Assembly (NCBI RefSeq): GCF_029144185.1
Contig: NZ_CP110232.1
Location: forward strand, 682,001-746,000
Length of the DNA: 64,000 nucleotides
Direction of reading: 5' to 3'
Origin: Vagococcus intermedius
Lineage (GTDB): Bacteria; Bacillota; Bacilli; Lactobacillales; Vagococcaceae
In this document: in pieces, positions 56,439 to 64,000 of the stretch
Numbering within the stretch: position 1 is the first letter of the stretch
How the letters are laid out: the number at the start of each line of letters is the position of its first letter
The notes under the pieces: model-generated
Database searches by the model: none
Seen by the model: only the letters and a program-made list of their open reading frames with translations
Told to the model about the DNA's origin: nothing
Program-made: the position numbers and the translations under genes

Positions 56439-57275
56439 CTGGAGTTTATTAAAAAAATAAATAATAATGTTGCTTTTGCAAAAGATGATACTGGCACAGA
56501 GTATGTTGTACTAGGTAAAGGAATTGGCTTCTCTTCTTCAGCAGGTGATAGTTTAAACGAAGATGATCTTGATCGTCGTTATATTTTAAAAAATGATTTG
56601 AGTTCTAATCAAGATATTAAAGTATTGTCTGAAATGCGGTCACAAGTGGTCGAACTAACAACAAAAGTCAGTCAATTAGCAAAAGATGAATTAGAGATTG
56701 AGTTTGATAACGCGCACTATCTTATTTTGGCAGATCACATTGATTATGCTATTAAACGTCATGAAGAAGGCATTGATTATCCCGTTTTAAATTATTGGGA
56801 GTTGCGTAAAATTCATCCGAAAGAATTTGCTTTAGCAACAAAATCTTTAAAACTTATTAACGATAGTTTAGATTTTGAGCTTGATGAGTCAGAGAAGGAA
56901 TTTTTAACGAATCACTTTGTTAATGCTTCTAATAAAAATAGTAGTATCGGAGACACTGTTCAAGCTATCAAATTAATTAAACAAATTGTAAAGTTAGTAG
57001 AATATCAGTTTCAAATGTCTTTGGATCCTAATTTGTTTGCTCATGGTAAGTTTGTCAATCATCTAAGGTATTTTATGCTTCGTAAGCTTGATAATCAAAG
57101 CTATACAGATGAAATGGATGATGACCTAGTCAAAATGTATCAAATGAAATACCCAGAAGAATATCAAATGGCTGAAAAAATAGCCGATTTTTTAAAAATT
57201 AAAGAAGACTGGTGGCTATCAGAAGAAGAAAAAATCTATCTCACGGTTCATTTAAAACGTATTAAACAAATATAA
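56439..57275 (+). CDS. licT: BglG/LicT-family transcriptional antiterminator
   Basis: RNA-binding regulator controlled by PTS phosphorylation, 278 aa. An N-terminal CAT domain (FIKKINNNVAFAKDDTG, GKGIGF near residues 4-35) binds the RAT hairpin. PRD1 follows with ILADHIDYAIKRHEEG near residue 105 and PRD2 with NHLRYFMLRK and YLTVHLKRIK near the end, carrying the phosphorylated His. No ATG, GTG or TTG fits: GGAGG is 8 bases ahead of CTG 56439, the only codon placed to start the KINNN frame; an in-frame GTG (56432) sits inside the ribosome site. It lies between two RAT/terminator pairs, so it controls itself and bglP-bglA. Confidence 0.87.
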   Translation: MEFIKKINNNVAFAKDDTGTEYVVLGKGIGFSSSAGDSLNEDDLDRRYILKNDLSSNQDIKVLSEMRSQVVELTTKVSQLAKDELEIEFDNAHYLILADHIDYAIKRHEEGIDYPVLNYWELRKIHPKEFALATKSLKLINDSLDFELDESEKEFLTNHFVNASNKNSSIGDTVQAIKLIKQIVKLVEYQFQMSLDPNLFAHGKFVNHLRYFMLRKLDNQSYTDEMDDDLVKMYQMKYPEEYQMAEKIADFLKIKEDWWLSEEEKIYLTVHLKRIKQI

Positions 57276-57286
57276 GCTTATTATTT

Positions 57287-57377
57287 GGCTTGTTACTGAT
57301 TCGATCAGGCATTACTGAATAATGAAATTCACAGACAGACTCTTTGAGTCTATTCTGTATTTCATTATTCTTTTTTT
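57287..57377 (+). promoter_or_regulatory. Second RAT site and terminator upstream of bglP
   Basis: TGTTACTGATTCGATCAGGC again (RAT 57287-57316), followed by a terminator GAATAATGAAAT (57317-57328) with ATTTCATTATTC (57359-57370) and a T run. Confidence 0.9.
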
Positions 57378-57417
57378 ATATATAAAAATCAATTAAGAAT
57401 TTGAAGGAGTGAAAAAG

Positions 57418-59313
57418 TTGTCAAATTATAAGGAAACTGCGACTCAGGTAGTAGAAGCAATCGGTGGGAAGGAAAATATCAATAATGCGTGGCACTGTGT
57501 CACACGTTTACGTTTTAATTTAAAGGATAAAAATAATATTCCAATTGATAAAATTAAAAAAATACCAGGTGTCATGGGTGCACAATTTTCAGGTGACCAA
57601 TTTCAAGTGATTATTGGGAATACGGTGGCAGATGTTTTTGAAGAGGTAGATTTAATTGTAGGAGATTCTGATCAAGGAGACATAACTAACAGCGATGAAG
57701 GTTTTTTATCGAAATTATTTGATATTATTTCAGCAATATTTACCCCAATTGTTCCAGCTTTAGCAGGGACAGGTTTATTAAAAGGATTTTTAGCACTGGC
57801 AGTGATTTTTGGTTGGACTACTGCTGAAAGTTCATCCTATCAAGTGATTTATGGACTGGCTGATTCAGTTCTTTATTTCTTACCATTCTTATTGGCAGTC
57901 TCAACAGCACGTAAGTTTAGAACAAGTGAATATCTATCTCTAGCATTAGCAGGTGCGATGATGTATCCAACGTATTTAACAGCAGCACAAAATGCGATGC
58001 AAGCTAGTTTTACTGGAGGTGAAGCACCGGCTCCATGGCATATGTTTGGTGTGATCCCTTTACCCTTAGTAAGCTATGCAAGCTCAGTTTTACCAATTAT
58101 TTTTTCAGTAGTCGTTTTAAAGTATGTGGTTAATTGGGTAAAAAAATGGATGCCAGATAGCCTAACTTTAATGTTTACTCCGATGGTCGCCTTACTGATT
58201 ACCTTCCCGATTGCCATGGTTATTATTGGTCCAATTGGAACCTATGCAGGTAATTTTGTAGGTGATGGGATTGCTTGGTTATTTGAAGTGGGTGGTCCAT
58301 TTGCTGGACTGGTTTTAGGAGCGACCTATCCATTATTAGTCATTACTGGGATGCATTACTCGCTTGCTCCTATTTCATTAACAAGCTATGCTAAAAATGG
58401 GTTTGAAAATGTCGTCACACCAATAAATTCAGTCACTAATTTAGCTCAATCGGGTTCAGCTTTTGCAGTTGTATTAAGAACTAAAAATTCATCTATGCGC
58501 CAAATTGCTATTTCATCAGGTATTTCTGCTTCAATTGGTATCACGGAACCTGCTATGTATGGTGTTACGTTAAAACTAAAAAGACCCTTTTACGCTGCTT
58601 TAGCTGGTGGTGGTATTGCAGGTGGATTTTCAACATTTATGAATTTAAAAGCTTATGGCGGTGGTGGAATGCCAGGTTTATTTTCAATCCCTGCTTTTAT
58701 TCACGATAAAGATACGATGAATGTCGTGTGGTTTATTGTTGCGCTGGCTTTAAGTTGGTTACTTTCTTTCATTTTCACTTTAGTATTAGGCTTTAAGGAA
58801 GAAGTGGAAGAGGAAATACTTGTTGAAGAAAAACCAGAAATAGTTGTTGATCCAGTTGAAAAAAATCGTATTTTTTCACCGTTAAATGGTAAAATCATGT
58901 TACTTAAAAACGTAGCAGATGAAACATTTGCTCAAGAGCTCGTTGGTAAAGGTATTGCAATTGTTCCAACTGAAAAAGAGGTTTATGCCCCGATTTCTGG
59001 TGAAATTAAACTTTTTCCAGAATCTAAACATGCTATCGGAATCTTAGGTGATAATGGTGTTGAAGTACTCGTGCATATTGGAATTGATACTGTTGAATTA
59101 GGTGGCGAGGGCTTTAATCTAGAGCTAGTCGTCGGGAGTCATGTTGAAAAAGGGCAATTATTAGGTACAGTTGATTTTGAAGGATTGTTAGCTAAAGGTG
59201 TTGATATTACTACCATGGTGATTGTAACAAATACTTTAAATTATACAGATGTGTCACCAGCTCAAGAGGAAGGAATTATTTTTAAAGAAGAAGAATTAGT
59301 TCACATTATTTAA
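57418..59313 (+). CDS. bglP: Beta-glucoside-specific PTS enzyme IIBCA
   Basis: Imports and phosphorylates beta-glucosides (for example salicin, arbutin, cellobiose-type). The protein has 631 aa. EIIB (residues ~1-85) has Cys27 in NAWHCVTRLRF; EIIC (about 95-470) has ten hydrophobic segments with GITEPAMYGV near residue 385; EIIA (about 490-631) has the phospho-His in VLVHIGIDTVEL. Start TTG 57418 is 8 bases after AAGGAG; GTG 57409 overlaps that site. bglA follows after 30 bases. Controlled by LicT through the RAT at 57287-57316. Confidence 0.94.
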   Translation: MSNYKETATQVVEAIGGKENINNAWHCVTRLRFNLKDKNNIPIDKIKKIPGVMGAQFSGDQFQVIIGNTVADVFEEVDLIVGDSDQGDITNSDEGFLSKLFDIISAIFTPIVPALAGTGLLKGFLALAVIFGWTTAESSSYQVIYGLADSVLYFLPFLLAVSTARKFRTSEYLSLALAGAMMYPTYLTAAQNAMQASFTGGEAPAPWHMFGVIPLPLVSYASSVLPIIFSVVVLKYVVNWVKKWMPDSLTLMFTPMVALLITFPIAMVIIGPIGTYAGNFVGDGIAWLFEVGGPFAGLVLGATYPLLVITGMHYSLAPISLTSYAKNGFENVVTPINSVTNLAQSGSAFAVVLRTKNSSMRQIAISSGISASIGITEPAMYGVTLKLKRPFYAALAGGGIAGGFSTFMNLKAYGGGGMPGLFSIPAFIHDKDTMNVVWFIVALALSWLLSFIFTLVLGFKEEVEEEILVEEKPEIVVDPVEKNRIFSPLNGKIMLLKNVADETFAQELVGKGIAIVPTEKEVYAPISGEIKLFPESKHAIGILGDNGVEVLVHIGIDTVELGGEGFNLELVVGSHVEKGQLLGTVDFEGLLAKGVDITTMVIVTNTLNYTDVSPAQEEGIIFKEEELVHII

Positions 59314-59343
59314 ATAATGATAATTATGAGGAGGAAAAAATAA

Positions 59344-60760
<1,417 letters not shown>

Positions 60761-60762
<2 letters not shown>

Positions 60763-60794
60763 AAAAGAGGCTCTTTTGAGCCTCTTTTTTATCG
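60761..60794 (+). terminator. Terminator after bglA
   Basis: AAAAAAGAGGCTC/GAGCCTCTTTTTT stem. Confidence 0.92.
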
Positions 60795-60899
60795 GTATGA
60801 GTTGCAGATTAGTATTGAGCGCGATTGATTTAATGTTAACCTATGAAAAAGAAAGGCAAAATTAGACAGTTATTTTGAAAGTATATTTGGGTTATTTAT

Positions 60900-60951
60900 A
60901 AAGAAAGCGCTTTCTTTATTCTTGACTATTTGCCTTAAGTATTTGTACAAT
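60900..60951 (+). promoter_or_regulatory. Promoter of leader copy 1 with cre site
   Basis: TTGACT (60922-60927), 18-base spacer, TACAAT (60946-60951). Just upstream, AAAGAAAGCGCTTTCTTT (60900-60917) is a perfect 18-bp palindrome with the cre core GAAAGCGCTTTC, placing the unit under probable CcpA control. The other copy keeps the promoter but not this palindrome. Confidence 0.75.
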
Positions 60952-60957
60952 GATGCT

Positions 60958-61198
60958 AGATAGGAATACATTAGATAAAAAGGCACTCATTAGCTAGACG
61001 GGAATCCAGTTAATGAGCCTTGAAGTTGACATCATCAGTGTCTAATCAAGTTGCCATAGTATATGCTACCATTATCTCTAAGAATTGTAAATATTTCTAA
61101 GAAGCTTTTTATAAAGTTTCCTGGTTTATTTTGTGGGATGACAGTGCTTTATTTAGCTATGTCAAAGAGGTTGGACAAAAATGTCCATCCTCTTTTTT
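60958..61198 (+). ncRNA. Structured leader or small RNA, copy 1
   Basis: Candidate RNA of about 240 nt running from the promoter to a terminator (AAAGAGGTTGGAC/GTCCATCCTCTTTTTT, 61164-61198). Stem P1 (60981-61021: GGC-CTCATTA paired with TAATGAGCC, loop near ACGGGAAT); then the 35-nt core with hairpin GACA-tcatcag-TGTC; then TGACA.../...TGTCA before the terminator. GTCTAATC (61040-61047) in the core can pair with GGTTGGAC (61169-61176), the 5' arm of the terminator, so anti-termination is possible. I match it to no known RNA family. lrgA starts 257 bases downstream. Confidence 0.7.
61164..61198 (+). terminator. Terminator of leader copy 1
   Basis: GAGGTTGGAC/GTCCATCCTC with one mismatch in the stem and a T run. 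Confidence 0.85.
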
Positions 61199-61455
61199 GG
61201 TGTGTTGAAGTAGATGAGCAAGCATGATTTATTTCTATCACTTTTAAATAACTTAAGGAAGTGATGAATGGCAAAAAATAGTATATGGCCCCGACCAATA
61301 TCATCTGTGATCATTTTTTTCTTATTAATACTTTCAAATAAGCAAAACATAAGCGTTATTAGGATCACTTTTTTATCGAAAGATTCTAGTGTTTGTCATG
61401 AGTGCAATCAAAAATTTATTTTGTGAGGTTAAAAATAGTGAAGGAGGTAAGAAAG
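61199..61455. other. Segment between leader terminator and lrgA
   Basis: The first 40 bases still belong to the duplicated module. No clear promoter pair and no gene; if the leader terminates, lrgA transcription needs read-through from the leader promoter or an unseen weak promoter. Confidence 0.45.
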
Positions 61456-61845
61456 ATGGAAGAAGAGAAAAAGTATTCATTTTTACAACAAGCTTTCGTA
61501 TTTACTGTCATCATGTTACTGTCAAATGTTGTGTCTAAGTTTTTATTTATTCCGATACCTGCATCTGTATTGGGATTAGTATTTTTATTTTTTGCATTAG
61601 TATTTAAGATAATCAAGTTAGAACATGTAGAATCATTAGGAGGATTGTTAACAGGCTTAGTTAGTTTTTTATTTGTTCCCTCAGGCATTTCTGTAGTTAA
61701 GTCACTTGGTATTATGAAAGATTCGGGTATTCAAATAGTACTTACTATTTTTATTGCGACTGTTTTATTATTAGCAGTTACAGGTTGGTCAACAATACTG
61801 CTATTAAGGATAAGGAAAGTGATTGGTTTGTCAAATAAAAATTAA
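61456..61845 (+). CDS. lrgA: LrgA/CidA-family membrane protein
   Basis: A 129-aa integral membrane protein with four hydrophobic segments. The family signature [14 protein letters not shown] is at residues ~35-48 and [12 protein letters not shown] near residue 73. LrgA-like proteins were described as antiholin-like modulators of autolysis; with LrgB they are now also linked to pyruvate and other small-acid transport in Firmicutes. Start ATG 61456 has GAAGGAGG about 9 bases upstream; the longer frame starts upstream without a ribosome site. lrgB follows after 15 bases. Confidence 0.9.
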   Translation: MEEEKKYSFLQQAFVFTVIMLLSNVVSKFLFIPIPASVLGLVFLFFALVFKIIKLEHVESLGGLLTGLVSFLFVPSGISVVKSLGIMKDSGIQIVLTIFIATVLLLAVTGWSTILLLRIRKVIGLSNKN

Positions 61846-61860
61846 AAGGAGATGATATCA

Positions 61861-62550
61861 ATGGAAATGACACCCCATTTAGGTATTATGATTTCATTAG
61901 TATCGTTTGGAATCGGTAGTTTTTTATTTAAAAAGAGCAAAGGATTTTTCTTATTTACCCCACTATTTGTTGCTATGGTGTTAGGTATTGTTTGTTTGAA
62001 GGTGGCTCATATTTCTTATGATGAATATAATCAAGGCGGTAAAATCATAAACTTTTTCTTAGAACCAGCCACTATTGCTTTTGCTATTCCGTTATACAAA
62101 CAAGTAGACGTATTGAAAAAAAATCTTGTAGAAATATTATTAGCGATTGTTATTGGATCTATTTGTTCTTTAGGCATTGTTTTTATTATAACAAAACAAT
62201 TAAATGTCTCTAAAGAAGTGATGTTATCACTTTTACCTCAAGCCGCTACAACTGCTATCGCACTGCCAGCATCGGAATCAATTGGTGGCATACCAGCTAT
62301 TACATCTTTTGCGGTTATTTTTAATGCAGTGATAGTCTACGCTATGGGGAAAATGATACTAAAATTATTTAATATCAAAAATTCAATAGCAAGAGGACTA
62401 GCCTTAGGGACTAGTGGACATGCTCTTGGTGTGGCAATAAGTATTGAAATGGGAGAGGTTGAAGCAGCAATGGCAAGTATTGCTGTAGTAGTAGTAGGTG
62501 TTGTAACCGTTCTGATAATCCCGCTATTCATTACTATTGTTGGCATATAA
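61861..62550 (+). CDS. lrgB: LrgB/CidB-family membrane protein
   Basis: A 229-aa membrane protein with about six or seven transmembrane segments. Conserved family stretches: [17 protein letters not shown] near residue 62, [25 protein letters not shown] near residue 125, and [14 protein letters not shown] near residue 182. Partner of LrgA in autolysis control or organic-acid transport. ATG 61861 is 9 bases after AAAAGGAG; the in-frame ATG 61852 touches that site. Confidence 0.92.
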   Translation: MEMTPHLGIMISLVSFGIGSFLFKKSKGFFLFTPLFVAMVLGIVCLKVAHISYDEYNQGGKIINFFLEPATIAFAIPLYKQVDVLKKNLVEILLAIVIGSICSLGIVFIITKQLNVSKEVMLSLLPQAATTAIALPASESIGGIPAITSFAVIFNAVIVYAMGKMILKLFNIKNSIARGLALGTSGHALGVAISIEMGEVEAAMASIAVVVVGVVTVLIIPLFITIVGI

Positions 62551-62574
62551 AAATTATGCAAAGGAGTGAGTGTG

Positions 62575-62916
62575 ATGTTTGATGATTATTTGAAAGTAGA
62601 CCCACTTTTATTAGTTGAAGCTTTGCGTGATATTTCAACTATACTAGGAGATAGTGATGATACGCCTATTTCAGGTGCTTTATTTTGTATCAAACATAAT
62701 TGGGAATTTGATGTTAGAAATAAAATTTGGTCTGCTTTAGACAGATTAATACTGGTCGAACCAGTAGCCAATTTACATTTTTCAACTGTTGATGATTTTT
62801 TAAGATCCGAAGTGCCATTGCTTGAAGACCTCACACAAACTGAAATGAAAGTATTGATAAAATCATTTGCTAAAACTGTGAATCTAGAGCTTTATGAATT
62901 TAGTCAGTCGATATAG
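62575..62916 (+). CDS. Unknown protein encoded with lrgAB
   Basis: A 113-aa soluble protein: FDDYLKVDPLLLVEALRDIS, ISGALFCIKHNWEFDVRNKIW, LTQTEMKVLIKSFAKTV. Mostly helical and acidic, with no signal peptide or membrane segment. No family recognised. Start ATG 62575 is 8 bases after AAAGGAG. It begins 24 bases after lrgB and is likely cotranscribed, so it may modulate the membrane pair; this is inference. Confidence 0.65.
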   Translation: MFDDYLKVDPLLLVEALRDISTILGDSDDTPISGALFCIKHNWEFDVRNKIWSALDRLILVEPVANLHFSTVDDFLRSEVPLLEDLTQTEMKVLIKSFAKTVNLELYEFSQSI

Positions 62917-63042
62917 CTGAGACTCATAACTTACTTAATTGTTTAAATTAGTCACTACTTTTTTTATAATAATTTTTAGCTGTTATTCGGTATTGGAAAG
63001 GGTGGTTTAGGTTAATTTTAAAAACTCGATGGTAGATTACAT
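62917..63042. other. Noncoding stretch before leader copy 2
   Basis: About 125 bases with no gene and no terminator hairpin readable; the lrg operon may end by the leader terminator further down. Confidence 0.4.
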
Positions 63043-63096
63043 GGTTATTTTGAAAATATATTTGAGTTATTTAAAAAGAAAGAAATTTATTTAACC

Positions 63097-63126
63097 TTGA
63101 CTATTTGTCTTATTTATTTGTACAAT
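63097..63126 (+). promoter_or_regulatory. Promoter of leader copy 2
   Basis: TTGACT (63097-63102), 18-base spacer, TACAAT (63121-63126); same geometry as copy 1. Confidence 0.75.
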
Positions 63127-63132
63127 GGCGTC

Positions 63133-63367
63133 AGATAGAAATAAATCAAATGAAAAAGGCGCTCATTAGCTAGACGGGAATCTAGTTAATAAGCTTTGAC
63201 TTTGACATCATCAGTGTCTAATCAAGTTGCCATAGTTTATGCTACCACCATCTCTAAGACTTGTAACTATTTCTAAGAGTCTTTTTCTAAAGTTTTTGCA
63301 GAGATGACAGTGTTTTATTTAGCTATGTCAAAGAGGTTGGACGAAAGTGTCCAACCTCTTTTTTTAT
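63133..63367 (+). ncRNA. Structured leader or small RNA, copy 2
   Basis: Candidate RNA of about 235 nt. P1 reads GGCGCTCATTAGCTAG, ACGGGAAT loop, CTAGTTAATAAGC (about 63157-63196). The identical 35-nt core lies at 63202-63236, then a TGACA/TGTCA hairpin and the terminator GAGGTTGGAC/GTCCAACCTC (63330-63367). GTCTAATC (63216-63223) again complements GGTTGGAC (63335-63342). arcA begins 120 bases after the terminator. Confidence 0.7.
63330..63367 (+). terminator. Terminator of leader copy 2
   Basis: AAAGAGGTTGGAC/GTCCAACCTCTTTTTTT, perfect 10-bp GC-rich core. Confidence 0.9.
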
Positions 63368-63487
63368 GTGTTTAATCGCATAAGTAAGCTGGATTTATTT
63401 CTATCATTATTGTTAGAAGAATGCCAATTACTGTGTATGATGTCAACTGTCTGTTATCTTGTGAAAAGGAAATAAGGAGGAAAAGTT

Positions 63488-64000
63488 ATGACACAACCTA
63501 TTAATGTTTTTTCAGAAATAGGGAAATTAAAAACAGTTTTATTGCATCGTCCAGGAAAAGAGTTAGAAAACTTAATGCCAGATTATCTTGATGATTTATT
63601 GTTTGATGATATTCCTTACCTACCACAGGCACAAAAAGAGCATGATGCTTTTGCCGATTTATTGAGGAAAAAAGGGGTCGAAGTTGTATATTTAGAAGAC
63701 TTAGCAGCAGAAGCTATTTCTGAACCTGACGTCAGGTCGTCCTTTATTAAAGATTATTTAGAGGAAGCAAATATAAAGGGCACGGGCTTAACACGTATGA
63801 TTCAAGCTAAATTAGATGCAATTAGAACCAATCGAGAATTGATTGATGTGACAATGGCGGGTATTCCAAAATCTGATTTGGAAGAGTTAAAATCTAAAAG
63901 CCTAACGGATATGATTGAATCAGACTATCCTTTTGCAATTGACCCAATGCCGAATCTCTACTTTACTAGAGATCCCTTTGCTACCCTTGGTACAGGTGTG
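63488..64000 (+). CDS. arcA: Arginine deiminase (3' end outside window)
   Basis: Converts L-arginine to citrulline and ammonia, first step of the ADI pathway that yields ATP and alkali. The first 171 residues are visible: [40 protein letters not shown] near residue 37, and [13 protein letters not shown] near residue 154, all ADI landmarks. The catalytic Cys lies beyond the window. AAGGAGG is 7 bases ahead of ATG 63488. It stands behind leader copy 2. Other arc genes would be expected next. Confidence 0.95.
   Translation, partial: MTQPINVFSEIGKLKTVLLHRPGKELENLMPDYLDDLLFDDIPYLPQAQKEHDAFADLLRKKGVEVVYLEDLAAEAISEPDVRSSFIKDYLEEANIKGTGLTRMIQAKLDAIRTNRELIDVTMAGIPKSDLEELKSKSLTDMIESDYPFAIDPMPNLYFTRDPFATLGTGV

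Larger units (their letters stand above)
60870..61242 (+). repeat. Paralogous intergenic module, copy 1 (upstream of lrgA)
   Basis: About 370 bases from TTATTTTGAAA to GATTTATTTCTATCA align end to end with 63043-63405. The alignment covers promoter, leader, terminator and about 40 bases beyond. The longest run identical in both copies is 35 nt (61026-61060 and 63202-63236). Confidence 0.9.
63043..63405 (+). repeat. Paralogous intergenic module, copy 2 (upstream of arcA)
   Basis: Aligns with 60870-61242 over its whole length, from ATTTTGAAAATATATTTGAG to GATTTATTTCTATCA. Promoter and core are conserved; the cre palindrome is degenerate here (AAAAGAAAGAAATTTATTTA). Confidence 0.9.

Noticed and set aside
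60950-61000. Short leader peptides in the duplicated leader RNA
   Set aside because: The ATGs at the 5' end overlap the -10 box, the frames differ by one base between copies, and no ribosome site is conserved.

Overview
The window is AT-rich chromosomal DNA of a low-GC Gram-positive bacterium of the order Lactobacillales, most likely Enterococcaceae (Enterococcus/Vagococcus-like). This rests on gene content and order (ezrA-nifS-thiI, rex, glnRA, rpsU-yqeY-phoH-pgpH-ybeY-dgkA-era-recO-glyQS-dnaG-rpoD-trmK), a DUF3042 small protein, PepV, PepT, an arginine deiminase gene, and regulatory signatures (T-boxes, GlnR, CtsR and cre-like sites, LicT RAT elements). The assignment is inference from reading; no search was run. 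No rRNA, tRNA, CRISPR array, prophage or transposase was seen.

Layout. 1-5.6 kb: 3' part of ezrA, the nifS-thiI sulfur-transfer pair, redox repressor rex, thiol peroxidase tpx. 5.6-12.2 kb: T-box-controlled valS, folC, a HAD phosphatase, then radC, which is interrupted inside its JAMM motif by an 891-nt group II intron with no reading frame. 12.4-18.2 kb: cspA, a DUF3042 gene on the minus strand, glpQ-like, miaA-hflX, glnR-glnA under a perfect GlnR operator. 18.8-22.3 kb: phosphoglucomutase, a CzrA-like ArsR repressor, the PPDK regulatory kinase/phosphatase and a Zur-like Fur protein. 22.5-29.3 kb: the conserved rpsU to recO cluster. 29.3-39.9 kb: T-box glyQS, dnaG-rpoD, a lipoprotein, trmK-nif3-pepT. 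40-45.5 kb: a hypothetical gene, a FusB-like EF-G-binding protein/SGNH esterase/PadR operon with a palindrome in its promoter, and CtsR-controlled clpB. 45.6-56 kb: accessory metabolism: pepV, a glycosylasparaginase plus ROK kinase pair, a MoaF-like/SnoaL-like fusion, an Eis-family acetyltransferase, lepA, small membrane proteins and an isochorismatase-family hydrolase. 56.3-60.8 kb: LicT-type antiterminator, beta-glucoside PTS and 6-phospho-beta-glucosidase with two RAT/terminator pairs. 60.8-64 kb: lrgA-lrgB plus a small unknown gene, then the start of arcA.

Two observations stand out. First, the radC intron: exon joining restores a full-length RadC (229 aa), a 34-nt domain V with GAAA tetraloop and 2-nt bulge is present, a 5'-exon-complementary loop (EBS1) can be found, and no maturase is encoded, so splicing would need a protein from elsewhere. 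Second, a roughly 370-bp promoter-leader-terminator module occurs twice, upstream of lrgAB and upstream of arcA. It includes a perfectly identical 35-nt core and a conserved segment able to pair with the 5' arm of the terminator. This looks like an undescribed attenuator/riboswitch-like or small RNA family linking LrgAB and arginine deiminase expression.
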